NCBI GenBank assembly: GCA_003990745.1
Contig: RBNI01005543.1
Coordinates: forward strand, 1 to 12,428
Length of the DNA: 12,428 bases
Direction of reading: 5' to 3'
DNA from: Jimgerdemannia flammicorona
Taxonomy: Eukaryota; Mucoromycota; Endogonomycetes; Endogonales; Endogonaceae
Below the pieces are notes generated by a model, which saw only the letters and a list, made by a program, of their open reading frames with translations, searched no databases and was not told where the DNA came from. Below are positions 1 to 9,234 of the stretch, one piece after another. Numbering within the stretch: the stretch's first letter is position 1; each line of letters opens with the position of its first letter. A program made the translations under genes and the position numbers.

Positions 1-770
1 GTCCTTACAAATGACACCCCATCTACTATCACTTCAACTCTACCACTACTCTTCGCCACAATCCTCCTTACAAGTCCCTTGCATCCCCCCCCCTTGGGGC
101 CCCAACCAATCCACTATGCCTTGAAGAGCTCAAGCATCAGCTCCTCTCATCTCCCTACCCTTAGTCCCACTGGCCTCCTGGGGCCCTCCTCAAAGGTGCT
201 CCACCAGTATTCCACAAGCCCCACCCATATTGTGGTGACCCAACCAACTGTCAGCCACTCATTCCCCACCCCCCCCACCAGCCTCGACTGCAGTGCCGCC
301 CACCGCCCACCCACCTCAGGGTCAGGTGCCGACACTCCCAATCTCTCCCCAACTACTTTCCAGAAATTCTCTATACTCTCACACTCCCCCAGCCAATGTT
401 CAGGAGTCTGCACCACCCCTCCCTCCTGCCCTACATTATAATACTCCTCACAATCAAAAAACCCGCCATCCACCAAATGTCCTGCCCTAAAGTTTAGCAT
501 CACATTTCGATGCAACATCCTCCACCATGCTACCCAGAGTTTTGGTGGGAGCTACCTCGCCACAACCTTGCACCATGACCAGACATCTGCCCAGTCTCAT
601 CTCTCTCTAATCCCAGCCCCTTGCTAGGTCTCTGGCCAAAGGTCCTGCCCCAGACCCCTAAGGTACTCTATACACTCCTCTAAGCGAAAGTTCTCAACCA
701 GATTCCCTCTCAACAAGAGCCTGTCCCACCTCTACATCTCTGGACCCCAGTTCTCATCCCCTTCAGTTCC
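1..770 (-). pseudogene. LINE copy 1 ORF2, C-terminal segment with degraded Cys/His region
   Basis: This continues the reverse-transcriptase frame after a TAA at 773-771 and is open to the window edge except for single-codon stops at 734-732, 626-624, 599-597, 554-552, 149-147 and 116-114. The Trp-rich stretch KLWVAWWRMLHRNVMLNF (about 540-487) precedes the motif positions FFDCEEYY and, further on, TPEHWLGEC. That matches the Cys-x2-Cys ... His-x4-Cys zinc-binding region found after the RT in many LINEs, except that the second Cys is now Tyr, a G-to-A type change. The last part, 113 to 1, is uninterrupted and unidentified; an RNase H domain, if present, would lie beyond the window. The real C-terminus is not visible. 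Confidence 0.75.
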
Positions 771-2480
771 TTACCAACAGATCCCAATGTGATGGGCTCC
801 ATCTACTACTCCCCACCAGAATTCTTTGTATCTCATCCTCTGGCTACTATTCAGGGCCACCAAGGACAGTAGATCCCCTGAGCCACCCTGTGGCAACACC
901 CTTGCCTCCCACAAATGCTGCATAAGGGGTACCCATTCTCCTCCTCTCAACTCACTGGCCCTCTTCATCCACCAAGCCTGCAAGCAAAATAGTCTCTTGG
1001 GTAAGTCCACTAGGCCAAGTTCTCCGTGATCCACTGGTAGTGCTAGTACCTCCCAATCAATCTGACTCCAGTGTCCAGCCCAGAGCCAAGAACAGGCTAT
1101 CTTGAGAAGCTTCTTAACCACCCACTTAGGGAAGTCTAAATGGTAGCCCAGATACCAAAGCTTTGGGATCCAATACATATTTAGAACAGTTACCCTTCCC
1201 ACAAGTGACACCTGTCTACCACCCCAGCTTGTCAGTGCTTTACCCCATTCTACCAGCTTACGCTCCCACCACTCCTTGGGAAGTAAAGAGCCATACACTG
1301 AGAAATAGATACCCAGGTACTGTACCATCCCTCCAGCCAGGACAATTGTTCCAATGACATCCCCACCTACGACTCCTTCCCCTAGAACCATTGTCTCACA
1401 CTTGTGCCAGTTGAGTTTCGCCCCAGAGCATTGCTCATACCACTCAACTGTCTCCTTGAGCATAGCCACATCTGCCACTGAGTCCAACCCAACCACCATA
1501 TCATCGGCAAAGGCCCCCACCTTCCAGTTGATGCCCAAGATGTTCAGTCCCCCAACTCTCCGCTGGATCTGATCCAACAATGGCTCCAGGGTGAAGGCAT
1601 AAAGGATAGGTGATAGCGGATCTCCCTGAGGCACTCCCCTCTCCAAGGGGAAAGAAGCCCCCCTATGTCCATTTGCCAGAATTGCAGCCCTACTCCCTTC
1701 CAGTAATCCAATAAGTGACCAGCACACACCCACTGATATCCCAATATGCTCCAGTACCTTCTCTAACCAAACTCTCTGGACCCTATCATAGGCCTTCTCC
1801 TGGTCCAGGAAGACCAAGCAGCCATTCACCCCTACAGCTCTAGCACCTTCAATGACCCTGTGAACCCATGCTGTGCCATCTCGGATCAGTCGGCCCCCCA
1901 CAAAGCCTCGCTGCTCCTTCCCTAGCATCTGTTGGGCCACACCCTGTAGCCTCACCACTAGGATTTTGGTGACCAGCTTGTGGTCCATATCCAGTAACAT
2001 AATTGGCCTCCAGTTCTTCCAGTCCTCCCTATGCCCTTTGTCCTTGTACAGCAGAGATACCAGCCCCAACTGCTGTCCTCCAATTCACTCCCCAGTACTA
2101 ATGACCTCATCACACATCAGTGACATCTCCTCCAGAACCTCCTCTACAGATACCATATGTTTCCAAAAGTCCCAAGGCAAACCATCCTCCCCAGGCGCCA
2201 TCCCTAGGGTTACAGATGCCAGCACTCGAAGGATCTCCTCTCCTAAAACCAGTTGGCCAAGATCCCCCAACCCTGCAGCAGGATCCAGGTGCCACTCTTC
2301 CAGATACTGCTCAATGTCCTGCGCTACCTCCCCTCCCTCCTCTTCACTCCAAAGGTTGCTCCAGTGGGTGCTCAGCTGGCCAAGGATCCCCTGCACACCT
2401 AATACCATCTCCTCCTCATCATTAAGGACTCCTTCCCACCAGTGTCTTGCTCCCCTAGCATGAAGGAGATAGGACAAAAA
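771..2480 (-). pseudogene. LINE copy 1 ORF2, reverse transcriptase domain
   Basis: RNA-templated DNA polymerase of target-primed retrotransposition. Reading from 2069, the motifs appear in canonical order: NWRPIMLLDMDHK near residues 19-31, EQRGFVGGR (52-60), the motif A stretch LVFLDQEKAYDRV (85-97), motif B RGVPQGDPLSPILYAF (144-159), catalytic FADDM (187-191, bases 1511-1497), KLNWHK and the YLGIYF grip. The catalytic residues are present. Upstream, 2480-2088 carries the linker (HARGARHWWEGVL and a PGEDGLPWDFWKH segment just before the palm). A TGA at 2087-2085 separates it from the palm and is a plausible TGG-to-TGA change. A one-base length change at the A5 run 2476-2480 moves the frame relative to the endonuclease. 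The palm alone keeps about 430 open codons, the best-preserved stretch in the window. Confidence 0.93.
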
Positions 2481-3652
2481 CTTGTGGGCCTTTCTCCTTC
2501 TTCCAATTCCTGCCACCACAGCCTCACTGCCATAGCCTGAGCCTGCATTACTTCCTCCTTCCTCAACAACTCCTGCAGCTTCACCACTTCCAGCTTAGCC
2601 CACTTAGCCTTCCAGTCCAAAACCTCCTCCTCCTCCAGTAGCCCAGCCCAATTCAAAAGTAGTCTTTCTAGTCTCCTAGATGCCCATTGGACTTGTTGCC
2701 TCTGCTGAGCACCTCGCTCCCTCCCCACTTCCCCCCAGTATCTCTGAGCTTCAGATTTCAGTCTAAGCCACCTATCATCAATCCTCATCCTGGCTCACCT
2801 CCAATTATTAACCTTGGATCGTACCTCTACCACCCATGCATTCTACAGGTCCACCTCTCCCAGCAGTGAAGAGTTCAGATGCCAATGCCCTGGCCTCTCT
2901 CTGCTCTCTCCAAACCTCCTTCCTCCCCGAATATCCCAGTGATCTGACCAAGGGCACCACTCAACCTCCATCGTCTCCCAAACTGTATTGCCCCAATACT
3001 CAGCAGTCAGAATCCAATCAATCCTAGTACCAAGTCCTCTCACCCAGTGAGTATACATATATCGATCCCCATCCCAAAGTCGCATGGTGTCTACCAGAGA
3101 GCTGAGTCTTTCCACCTCTTCCCAGTCCTCCAATCCCCCACTCCTTCCTACCATACCCCATTCCCCATCAGTTCTGTCCAGCCTACTCTCCCGGACCATA
3201 TTAAAATCTCCTCCCAGACAATCCACCCCAGCCTCAACCAAGAGCCCAGAATCCTGCAGATCTCCAATCCATACCATTCGGGACCCCCTCTCAGCCGGGC
3301 AGTAGCAAGATCTCACCACAATTGAGTTCCATTCAGGCCTCCTCTATGTCCCCCACACTAATCTACTACCCCAATGTCCAATGTCTGCAATGTCCCCTTT
3401 CCTCTTCCTAACCAGTATTCCCACTTTACCCTGCCAAACTGCCACCCCCCCCCACTCTCTTGTCCATTCCAGTCCATCTTCCTCCCCCTCACACCATACA
3501 TCTTGAAGTAAGAAGAGATCTGCCTCCAGTTTCTTCAGCCATCCAAAAATCATATGTCACCTCCCAGTCCCCCTAAGCCCATTGACGTTCAAAGAAAAAA
3601 TGTTGGTTGTACTATTTATAGCGAGATATTTGATAGTGTTGATTTCCCACAT
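2481..3652 (-). pseudogene. LINE copy 1 ORF2, N-terminal AP-like endonuclease and linker
   Basis: Endonuclease that nicks the target for target-primed reverse transcription. Visible motifs: NVNGLRG (3589-3569), ADLFLLQDVWC (around 3520-3491), GGDFN (3214-3200), a TH pair in YTHW (about 3050), RIDW (3025-3014) and SDHW (2947-2936), the expected order for EEP/AP-endonuclease folds. Most of the catalytic set is intact, but the usual LQE glutamate is Asp. Stops interrupt it at 3559-3557 (TGA), 3346-3344 (TAG), 2845-2843 (TAG) and 2797-2795 (TGA). The 2788-2481 part is a charged, probably helical linker ending in EEGERPTSF where the frameshift occurs. The start is uncertain: an ATG at 3652-3650 directly follows the ORF1 stop, but an ATA at 3619-3617 aligns with an ATG in copy 2. 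Confidence 0.9.
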
Positions 3653-5539
3653 CTATAATTCCATGCTCACTTCCTCTCCAGCCAAATCCAGGTTCTGTTC
3701 TGCTGCAATCTCATCCTCCACATTTTGCTGTTCATCCAGAGCTGCCAGTAATTCCGTACAGTCCTCACCATCCACTATCTCCATTGAAGCCCGGTGCTCC
3801 TCATACACCACCTGCCACTTTTCCAGTCCCTTCCATGGCCCCCACAGATAAGCTGCCCTCTCGTTAGCAATACCCAAGAGCGTTGCCTCTCTTGCCTCGG
3901 TGACCTCATACTCCTCTGTCTCCAAAAGAGCTGCTATCATCTCATCTCTCAACTTCCTCACAACCTTCTCTCCTCGCAACACTCACCCCCAGAATTCCTC
4001 ACTGATTACCCAGAAGTCGATCTCTCCCAGTTCCTCGGCCACCACATTCTGCAGCACCCTCAACAGCCACTTCTCCCCCCCAACTACCTCTGCTACCTGT
4101 GCCAAATCTGCCTCTCCTTCCTTCCTCTCCTCAGTTCACACAGACTCATCCCAACCATCCTCAGATACATCCTCCAACTCTCCTTCTCCCACCTCAGGAA
4201 CACCATACTGGATTGGATTATCATCCAACATCACCATGTCCACTACCACCTCCTCTGGCCCCTGTCCCCCACTCTCCTTCGTCTTTCCCCCTTACTGCCC
4301 AGCCTCTGCCCAAATGCTAGCACTCGCTCCAGTGCCCTCCTCTATAGCCCCTGCCCTTTGACCCCCATCCAAACTGGTCAGCAAATCCTTCTGCAACTGT
4401 CTCCCCTTTGCCTTCTCCCAGAGCACCTTGTCCATTCATACCTTCTTGCCCTCGATCATCTCTATGACCATCCTAGCCTTGTAAGCCCTCCAAGCCCTTT
4501 GCCTCCTCTCCACAGCCCCTGCTAGGTCCTCAAGTGCCTCTAGCAGGTCCTCCTCCTCTTTCTCTGACCCCTTCACCCTCGAAACCTTGCACTCCACTGA
4601 GCCCCACTTCAATGCCACCGGCCAGTCCTTAGCCTTCCCAGTATTCTCTATTCCAAACAGCCTCAGCTGGACATCCACATCACCTGTCCTGAGCTCAGTC
4701 CCCTCCCATACCCTGAACCCAATGTCGACCACCTCGCTGTACTCCTTCATCACATCTGTGACCAGCCTCCTCACCTCCTCCTTCTTCACCGTTGGCAAGT
4801 CCACAATCACCAGATGAACCACTTGTGGGTCCCAATGCATACACCTTGCCATTGGCACTGAAATCCCTCCAACTACCACACCCTTCTCCACTGCCTCCAG
4901 TAGCAAACCCTCCTCTTCAAACCCCACCTTGACTGCCTCTAGCTTCTTCAAAAACTTAACTGAGGCTGCATCTTTCACCTCACTTGCCAGCAGCCCCAGC
5001 ACCATCTTTGCTGTCACTACCAAGCCATGGAAGCACAGCATGATGGCGAATTCCAATCTAGATTTCTTGAGTAATGGGGCTGCCACAAGGCCCATCACAC
5101 CATCAGCCAGGTCCCCAGGTCTCGTGCCACTCCCCTGTCCAGGTCCCTCATCAGCTGTCACATCTGGATTTTTTTCCAGATTGCCTGTCATACTGCCATC
5201 AGCAGTCACTACCTCAGCCACTACACCTCCAGCCCCACTACACTGTCCCCTCAGTAGAGAGGCCTCCATGCCACTCAAGGTAGCAGCTGCCTTCCCCAGC
5301 TCCAGCCAGCCATCTAGCCCTGTCGCCTGCTTTCCCATCCTGACTTTGTCCATGAAAGTCATCCTTCCTCCCCCATGCGGCCTTGCACCTCCTCTGCCAC
5401 CACCTCTGGTCCCACATCCCCTCATCGAAGTACTCGACATGCCAATACCAGCACCTTGACCCCCCCCTACATGTTGCCAGTCAAAGGCACTGGGGCCCCC
5501 CTGCCCAGTACACTCACCAGAATGCATGTTGCTCACCAT
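3653..5539 (-). pseudogene. LINE copy 1 ORF1 (gag-like RNA-binding protein, broken)
   Basis: About 628 codons in a single frame, from ATG at 5539 to TAG at 3655-3653, interrupted by stops at 4438-4436, 4294-4292, 4138-4136 and 3985-3983, with no frameshift. Residues 11-60 are Gly/Arg-rich, suggesting an RGG-type nucleic-acid-binding tail. Residues about 140-300 are the best-conserved core across three copies, and residues about 239-296 (VVHLVIVDLP, then a charged helix, then DVDVQLRLFG) have a beta-alpha-beta pattern like an RRM; that fold is inference. Next come an acidic, helical stretch (EKEEEDLLEALEDL) and an acidic C-terminus. I see no CCHC zinc knuckle, which many fungal LINE ORF1 proteins have. 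The role as RNP chaperone is inferred from position before ORF2 and from homology to copies 2 and 3. Confidence 0.85.
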
Positions 5540-5630
5540 CTTGATAGCACCAATATTTGAAGATGTTGTCGAAAGTATTGTCTGAGTCTTGTGTCACCCA
5601 AATGATACTGAAGAAAGCCTAGACCCTTGC
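5540..5630 (-). other. Junction: LINE copy 1 5' leader against truncated ORF2 of copy 2
   Basis: Upstream of the copy 1 ORF1 ATG, similarity to the copy 2 5' region fades within a few tens of bases. Reading leftward from 5690 in copy 2 ORF2, recognisable similarity to copy 1 (a W-x-RLK motif around 5660-5630) also runs out in this interval. The exact breakpoint cannot be fixed by eye. No target-site duplication can be tested, because the other end of copy 1 is outside the window. Confidence 0.55.
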
Positions 5631-6490
5631 CACCTCCTTCAATCTCATCCAATGGATACCCACTGACAAACTCTCATGCCTCCAGACATGAATCCTTACC
5701 TGGATGTTCTCTACCCATAAGTTCCATAACTCCTTCTCAGCTAGCAGAGAGGAGTTAAGGCACCAATGTCTAGGTCCATCTCCACTCCCTCCAAACCACT
5801 CCTGCCCTAATAGCCCCCAGTGATCAGACCACAGGTACTACTCTACCTCCAAAGACTTCCAAACATCAACACCCTAGTATTCAGCCATCAGAATCTAGTC
5901 AATCATCATACCCAAGCCATTCACCCAATGTGTGTAGACCCTCTTGTCACCCCAGCATATTTGGTCCATATCTCCTAAGGAGTTAAGATTTTCCACCTCC
6001 TCCCATGCATCCAGACCACCACTCCTCCCACCTGCATCACTCTCTCCATCTGTTCTATCCAATTGTGGATCCCGAACCATATTAAAATCACTACCTAAAC
6101 ATCTACTCCTTCCTCCAAAAGAATACCCTCCTTCAGCAGATCCCTAATCCATACAACTCTCTCACCCCTAACTGTAGGGTAATAGTAAGAGCTAACCCTC
6201 ACTGGCTCCCACCCTGGCTACTGCCAATCTCCCCAGACCAACTGGTTGCCCCAGCTCTTGACTCTGCCCAAGTCTCCTCTACCCTTCTTCCCCAGAATCG
6301 CCACCTTGCCAAACTAAGCAGCTTCCCCTCCCCATTCTCTAGTCCACTCCTCTCAATCATCCTCATCCTCACACTGCACATTCTGCAGTAAAAAGAGATC
6401 AGCCTCCAATCCTTTAAGCTAAGTAAAAATGTTCCTATGCTGCTCAGACCCATTCACATTTAGAGAGAAAATGTTAATTATACTATTCAT
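5630..6490 (-). pseudogene. LINE copy 2 ORF2, endonuclease fragment
   Basis: Homologous to the copy 1 endonuclease in several frames. A candidate ATG at 6490-6488 gives MNSIINIFSLNVNG, then, after stops, LEADLFLLQNVQC and REWGGEAA, LVWG, YYYPTVRGERVVW, and in the next frame GSDFNMVRDPQLDRTDGE, VYTHWVNGLG and a degraded IDW-like region near 5895. A frameshift lies just before GSDFN (about 6080-6095). The usual LQE glutamate reads Asn, where copy 1 has Asp. Multiple stops make it non-functional. Similarity continues through the leader of the linker (around 5740-5650) and then ends at the copy 1 junction. No RT motif remains. Confidence 0.82.
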
Positions 6491-6521
6491 AAGAAATAAT
6501 GTTGTTGATCAATCACATCCT

Positions 6522-8540
6522 TTACAAATCTGTATACAACTCCTTGTCCAAATCATATCCTGCAGCCAGTGCTTTCTCTTCAGTTGCCTGGGCCTCCAGC
6601 CCTATCAGAAGTTCAGCCAGTGCCCCATCCTCTTTTTCCTCGAAGTCCTCACAATACTCCAGGTATGCCTTCTGCCAGAGTTGCAACCCATGCTGCTTAG
6701 CCCAATAGTAGGCAGCTCACTCACCAGCAACAACTACCAGCTCAGCCTCCCTTGCCTTATCAACCTCATATCCCTCCTCCTCTATAAAAATTGCAAGAAT
6801 CTCTGCCTTCAGTACCTCCACTACCCCATCTTCACATAGGATCCATACCCAATACTTCTCTGGTATTACACACAGGTCCACTTCTCCCAACTCCTCAGCT
6901 GTGAGGTTATCCATCACCTTGCTCATCCACAGTAGGTTCCCCACCTCCTTCCCTTCTGGTGTCCCCAGTCTCTCTGCATCGAGCATTGTAGTGTCCACCT
7001 CTACACTGGTGGTCTCATCCCATCTCCTCTCTGGAACATCCACCAGCTCATCCTCACCAGCTACCTCATCAACAGCCACCACCTAGCCACCTTTCACCAC
7101 ATCAGGAACCCCAAAGTGAACCCTCTGAGCACCCTTCATCAATACATCCTCTGCTCCCTGACCCCTTGCAGCTGGACTCCACCTGATCAGAGGGGGAGTG
7201 TCCTCTACAACTGGGTCCCATACTTCAAATGTACCATCAGTGAACAGGTCCTTGTACAGTACCTTCTCAGCTCCTTCCAGGCCCTTCTCTCTAATGCTCC
7301 CACTCTTGTCAGCCCAGACACTCTCCTCTGTACCCTCAGGCTTCTCAGTGCCCCCAACCTCCATCTTCACCTCTCCTTTCATGCTTACCAGTAGCTCCTG
7401 CTGCCTCTTGCATCCTTGAGCTCTCTCCCACTACCTCTTGTCAGTGTGAATACACTTCTCATCAATAATCTCCAGGTGCATCAACTCCACATAGAGCTTC
7501 CAGGCCTTTGCCCACTGTTCAACCACACTACTCCACTCCTCCAATACTTCCAACAAATCCTCCTCCTCCTCTTTACTCCCCTTCACCCTTGACACCTTGC
7601 AGACAAATGCCCCCTACATTAATACTGGGGGTCAGTCACTCACCTTCCCTATGGCCTCCCTCTCTGCTAGTCAAATTCTGATATCAACATTACCTGTTCT
7701 AATTGCCATCCCCTCCCACACCTGGAAGCCAATATCCACTACATCACTATACTCCACCATCACCTCCTCCACCCTCCTCCTAGTCTCAACCTTCATCACC
7801 ATAGGCACTCTCTTCACCAGCAACTGTACCACCCTGGGGTCCCACCTAAGGTATTGCACCATAGGGACCACTACTTCCCCAACCACCACTTTAGTCTTTA
7901 GTACCTCATCCAGTAGGCCTGTCTTCTCAAAGCCCACCTCAACCCCCTCCAGCCCCTTCAGGAACTTCACTGAGGCTGCCCCAGCCACCTGCTGCAAGAT
8001 AAGTCCCAGAACTATCCTTGCAGTCACCACCAAGCCCTGGAAGCACAAGGTAGCCACAAACTCCAAAATGGACTTCTTGAGTAACAGTGCCACTGCCAGC
8101 CCCATCACACCATCAGCCAGGTCCTCCTTCTGTTTTGGGCCCATCTGCCCAGCCCCATTATCAGTAGTCACATCTGTATTTTTTTCCAGATTTCCAGTCA
8201 TGCCACCACCAGCAGTCTCACCCCTACTCCTAGCAGCCACCCCACTAGCTCTACTACCCACTGGCTGAGGTCCAGCACCTCCAGCTCCTCTAGCTTCTTC
8301 AACCTTCTGCTTTCTCTTCCCTCCTGCCTGCCCACCCTGAGTCTCCACTGGCCAACCACCATCTCTCAGTATATCCACAAAGCTCCTCCCTGCCTGCCCT
8401 CCAGCTCCACCACCAGTACTACTTCTACTGCCCAAGCTGCCCTACCCACTTGGACCACTGAAAGATCTCATCCCAAGTCCATACCCTTGTCTGACATACT
8501 ATCAGTTGAAGGCCTCAGGTCCACCTGACCTAGTATACAT
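6522..8540 (-). pseudogene. LINE copy 2 ORF1 (gag-like, broken)
   Basis: About 672 codons in one frame from ATG 8540-8538 to TAA 6524-6522. There are no frameshifts but many stops, including a tandem pair close to the start (codons FN followed by TGA TAG) that aligns with FDWQ in copy 1: three adjacent codons all changed by C-to-T or G-to-A. Other stops include 7673-7671 and those just before 7382, 7083 and 6717. Conserved blocks shared with copy 1: MTGNLEKN, DLADGVMGL, SVKFLKGLEGVEVGFE, WDPRVVQL, EYSDVVDIGFQVWEG, CKVSRVKGSKEEEEDLLE, EELGEVDLCVI and AAYYWAKQHGLQLWQ. The N-terminus is Gly/Ser-rich. Like copy 1 it shows no zinc knuckle. It must have been a single long protein before decay. Confidence 0.85.
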
Positions 8541-8549
8541 ATCTGCTTG

Positions 8550-9144
8550 CTTGCTAATTGATATAGCCTTAATACCTTTCTCTAATAAATGACTTGAAAG
8601 TGTATTGTAAAAGTGTGTATAATGTGAATTATAGTAGAGAAAGGTAACTTGAGTTACTTGATGTTTACTAGCTTGTCTCTGGCTAGCTTAGTCACATTAG
8701 TAGGCTTGAACTGCTTATAAAGGGCTCTTTTGAAAGCTTCCTAGTCTCTGATTCATATATATGAGTATACAGATATTGTTATGATATGATTGCATCATCA
8801 GATGACTGTATTTTCTTGGAGGAGTGTGCAGTGAATTGGACTTATATGTCATCTTCCATTCTTGTGAGTTCAAAGTATTGATCCAACTGGAAGATCCATG
8901 CATCTATAGATAGTTCTCCTCAATAGCTATCAAAGATATCTGGCTTGAGTGGCTTAAAACTGACTGGTGCTATAGTAGGATGTGATGTACTCACAGCTTA
9001 TGTTTTCTGCTGTTCTAGTTGTACTTGAAGTTCTTAGATTTGGTGGGCCATAGTATTGATCATATCTTTTATGTTAAGCTGTGATTCTCCTGCTTCTTCT
9101 ATAGCAGAGGGGTCTAGCTGGTAGACTGATTCTTCATGGCTCAT
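8550..9144 (-). pseudogene. Gypsy element A gag, partial and degraded
   Basis: From ATG 9144-9142 the frame reads MSHEESVYQLDPS, a coiled segment ELQVQLEQQK, then DAWIFQLDQYFELT (8904-8863), a hallmark of Ty3/gypsy and related Gag capsid domains. After a frameshift around 8745-8800 come EAFKRALYKQFKPTN and KLARDKLVNIK (about 8740-8665), the following capsid helices. Stops at 9036, 9000, 8922 and 8844 each fit one C-to-T or G-to-A change. It breaks off against LINE copy 2 before any zinc knuckle or protease. Capsid identification rests on motif order and the adjacent LTR and PBS. Confidence 0.8.
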
Positions 9145-9215
9145 TTTGGTTTCATATAACTATTTGTGATTGGTTTCTGAATTTGTGTGAGGTTTCTTAA
9201 TAAGGTAAGATATAA

Positions 9216-9232
9216 TGACACCACTGCTACCA
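9216..9232 (-). other. Primer-binding site of gypsy element A
   Basis: Two bases after the LTR terminus the minus strand reads TGGTAGCAGTGGTGTCA; on the plus strand this looks like a tRNA 3' end finishing in GCTACCA. TGG complementary to a tRNA CCA end is the standard minus-strand primer site. An initiator-Met-type tRNA is plausible from TGGTAGC, but decay of this copy makes the identity uncertain. Confidence 0.65.
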
Positions 9233-9234
9233 AG

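Larger units (their letters stand above)
1..5600 (-). mobile_element. LINE-type non-LTR retrotransposon, copy 1 (3' end outside window)
   Basis: A two-ORF non-LTR retrotransposon read right to left: short 5' leader, ORF1, then ORF2 with AP-like endonuclease, reverse transcriptase and a C-terminal Cys/His region. It is seen directly as homologous translations broken by stops and one frameshift. The ORF2 frame is still open at base 1, so the C-terminus, 3' UTR and any tail lie outside. The sense strand is purine-rich, giving a strikingly C/T-rich plus strand. Every in-frame stop examined is one C-to-T or G-to-A change from a Trp, Gln or Arg codon. Its 5' end abuts the truncated ORF2 of copy 2 in the same orientation. 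The right boundary is uncertain by about 50 bases. Clade (Tad1-like or other) is not resolvable by eye. Confidence 0.9.
5600..8560 (-). mobile_element. LINE copy 2, related family, 3' part missing
   Basis: Same order and orientation as copy 1: ORF1 (8540-6522), then the endonuclease end of ORF2 (6490 to about 5630). Reverse transcriptase and everything downstream are absent, replaced by the 5' end of copy 1. The two copies align along ORF1 and the endonuclease but differ too much to be recent duplicates; ORF1 has only patches of identity, for example in the CKVSRVKGS segment and in LADGVMGL. The 5' end sits in a gypsy gag sequence at roughly 8545-8580. CpG is rarer here (about 4 in 2.9 kb) than in copy 1, suggesting longer exposure to C-to-T decay. 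The simplest explanation of the missing part is displacement by insertion of copy 1. Confidence 0.85.

Noticed and set aside
85..93. C-homopolymer near the window start as a regulatory or slippage site
   Set aside because: It is a nine-base C run (sense strand G) inside the decaying LINE ORF2 frame, which continues through it; nothing beyond the general strand bias is needed to explain it.
79..5560. Many Ser/Pro/Thr-rich plus-strand open frames across the LINE copies
   Set aside because: They are antisense shadows of the purine-rich LINE ORFs; their low-complexity composition follows from the C/T-rich strand.
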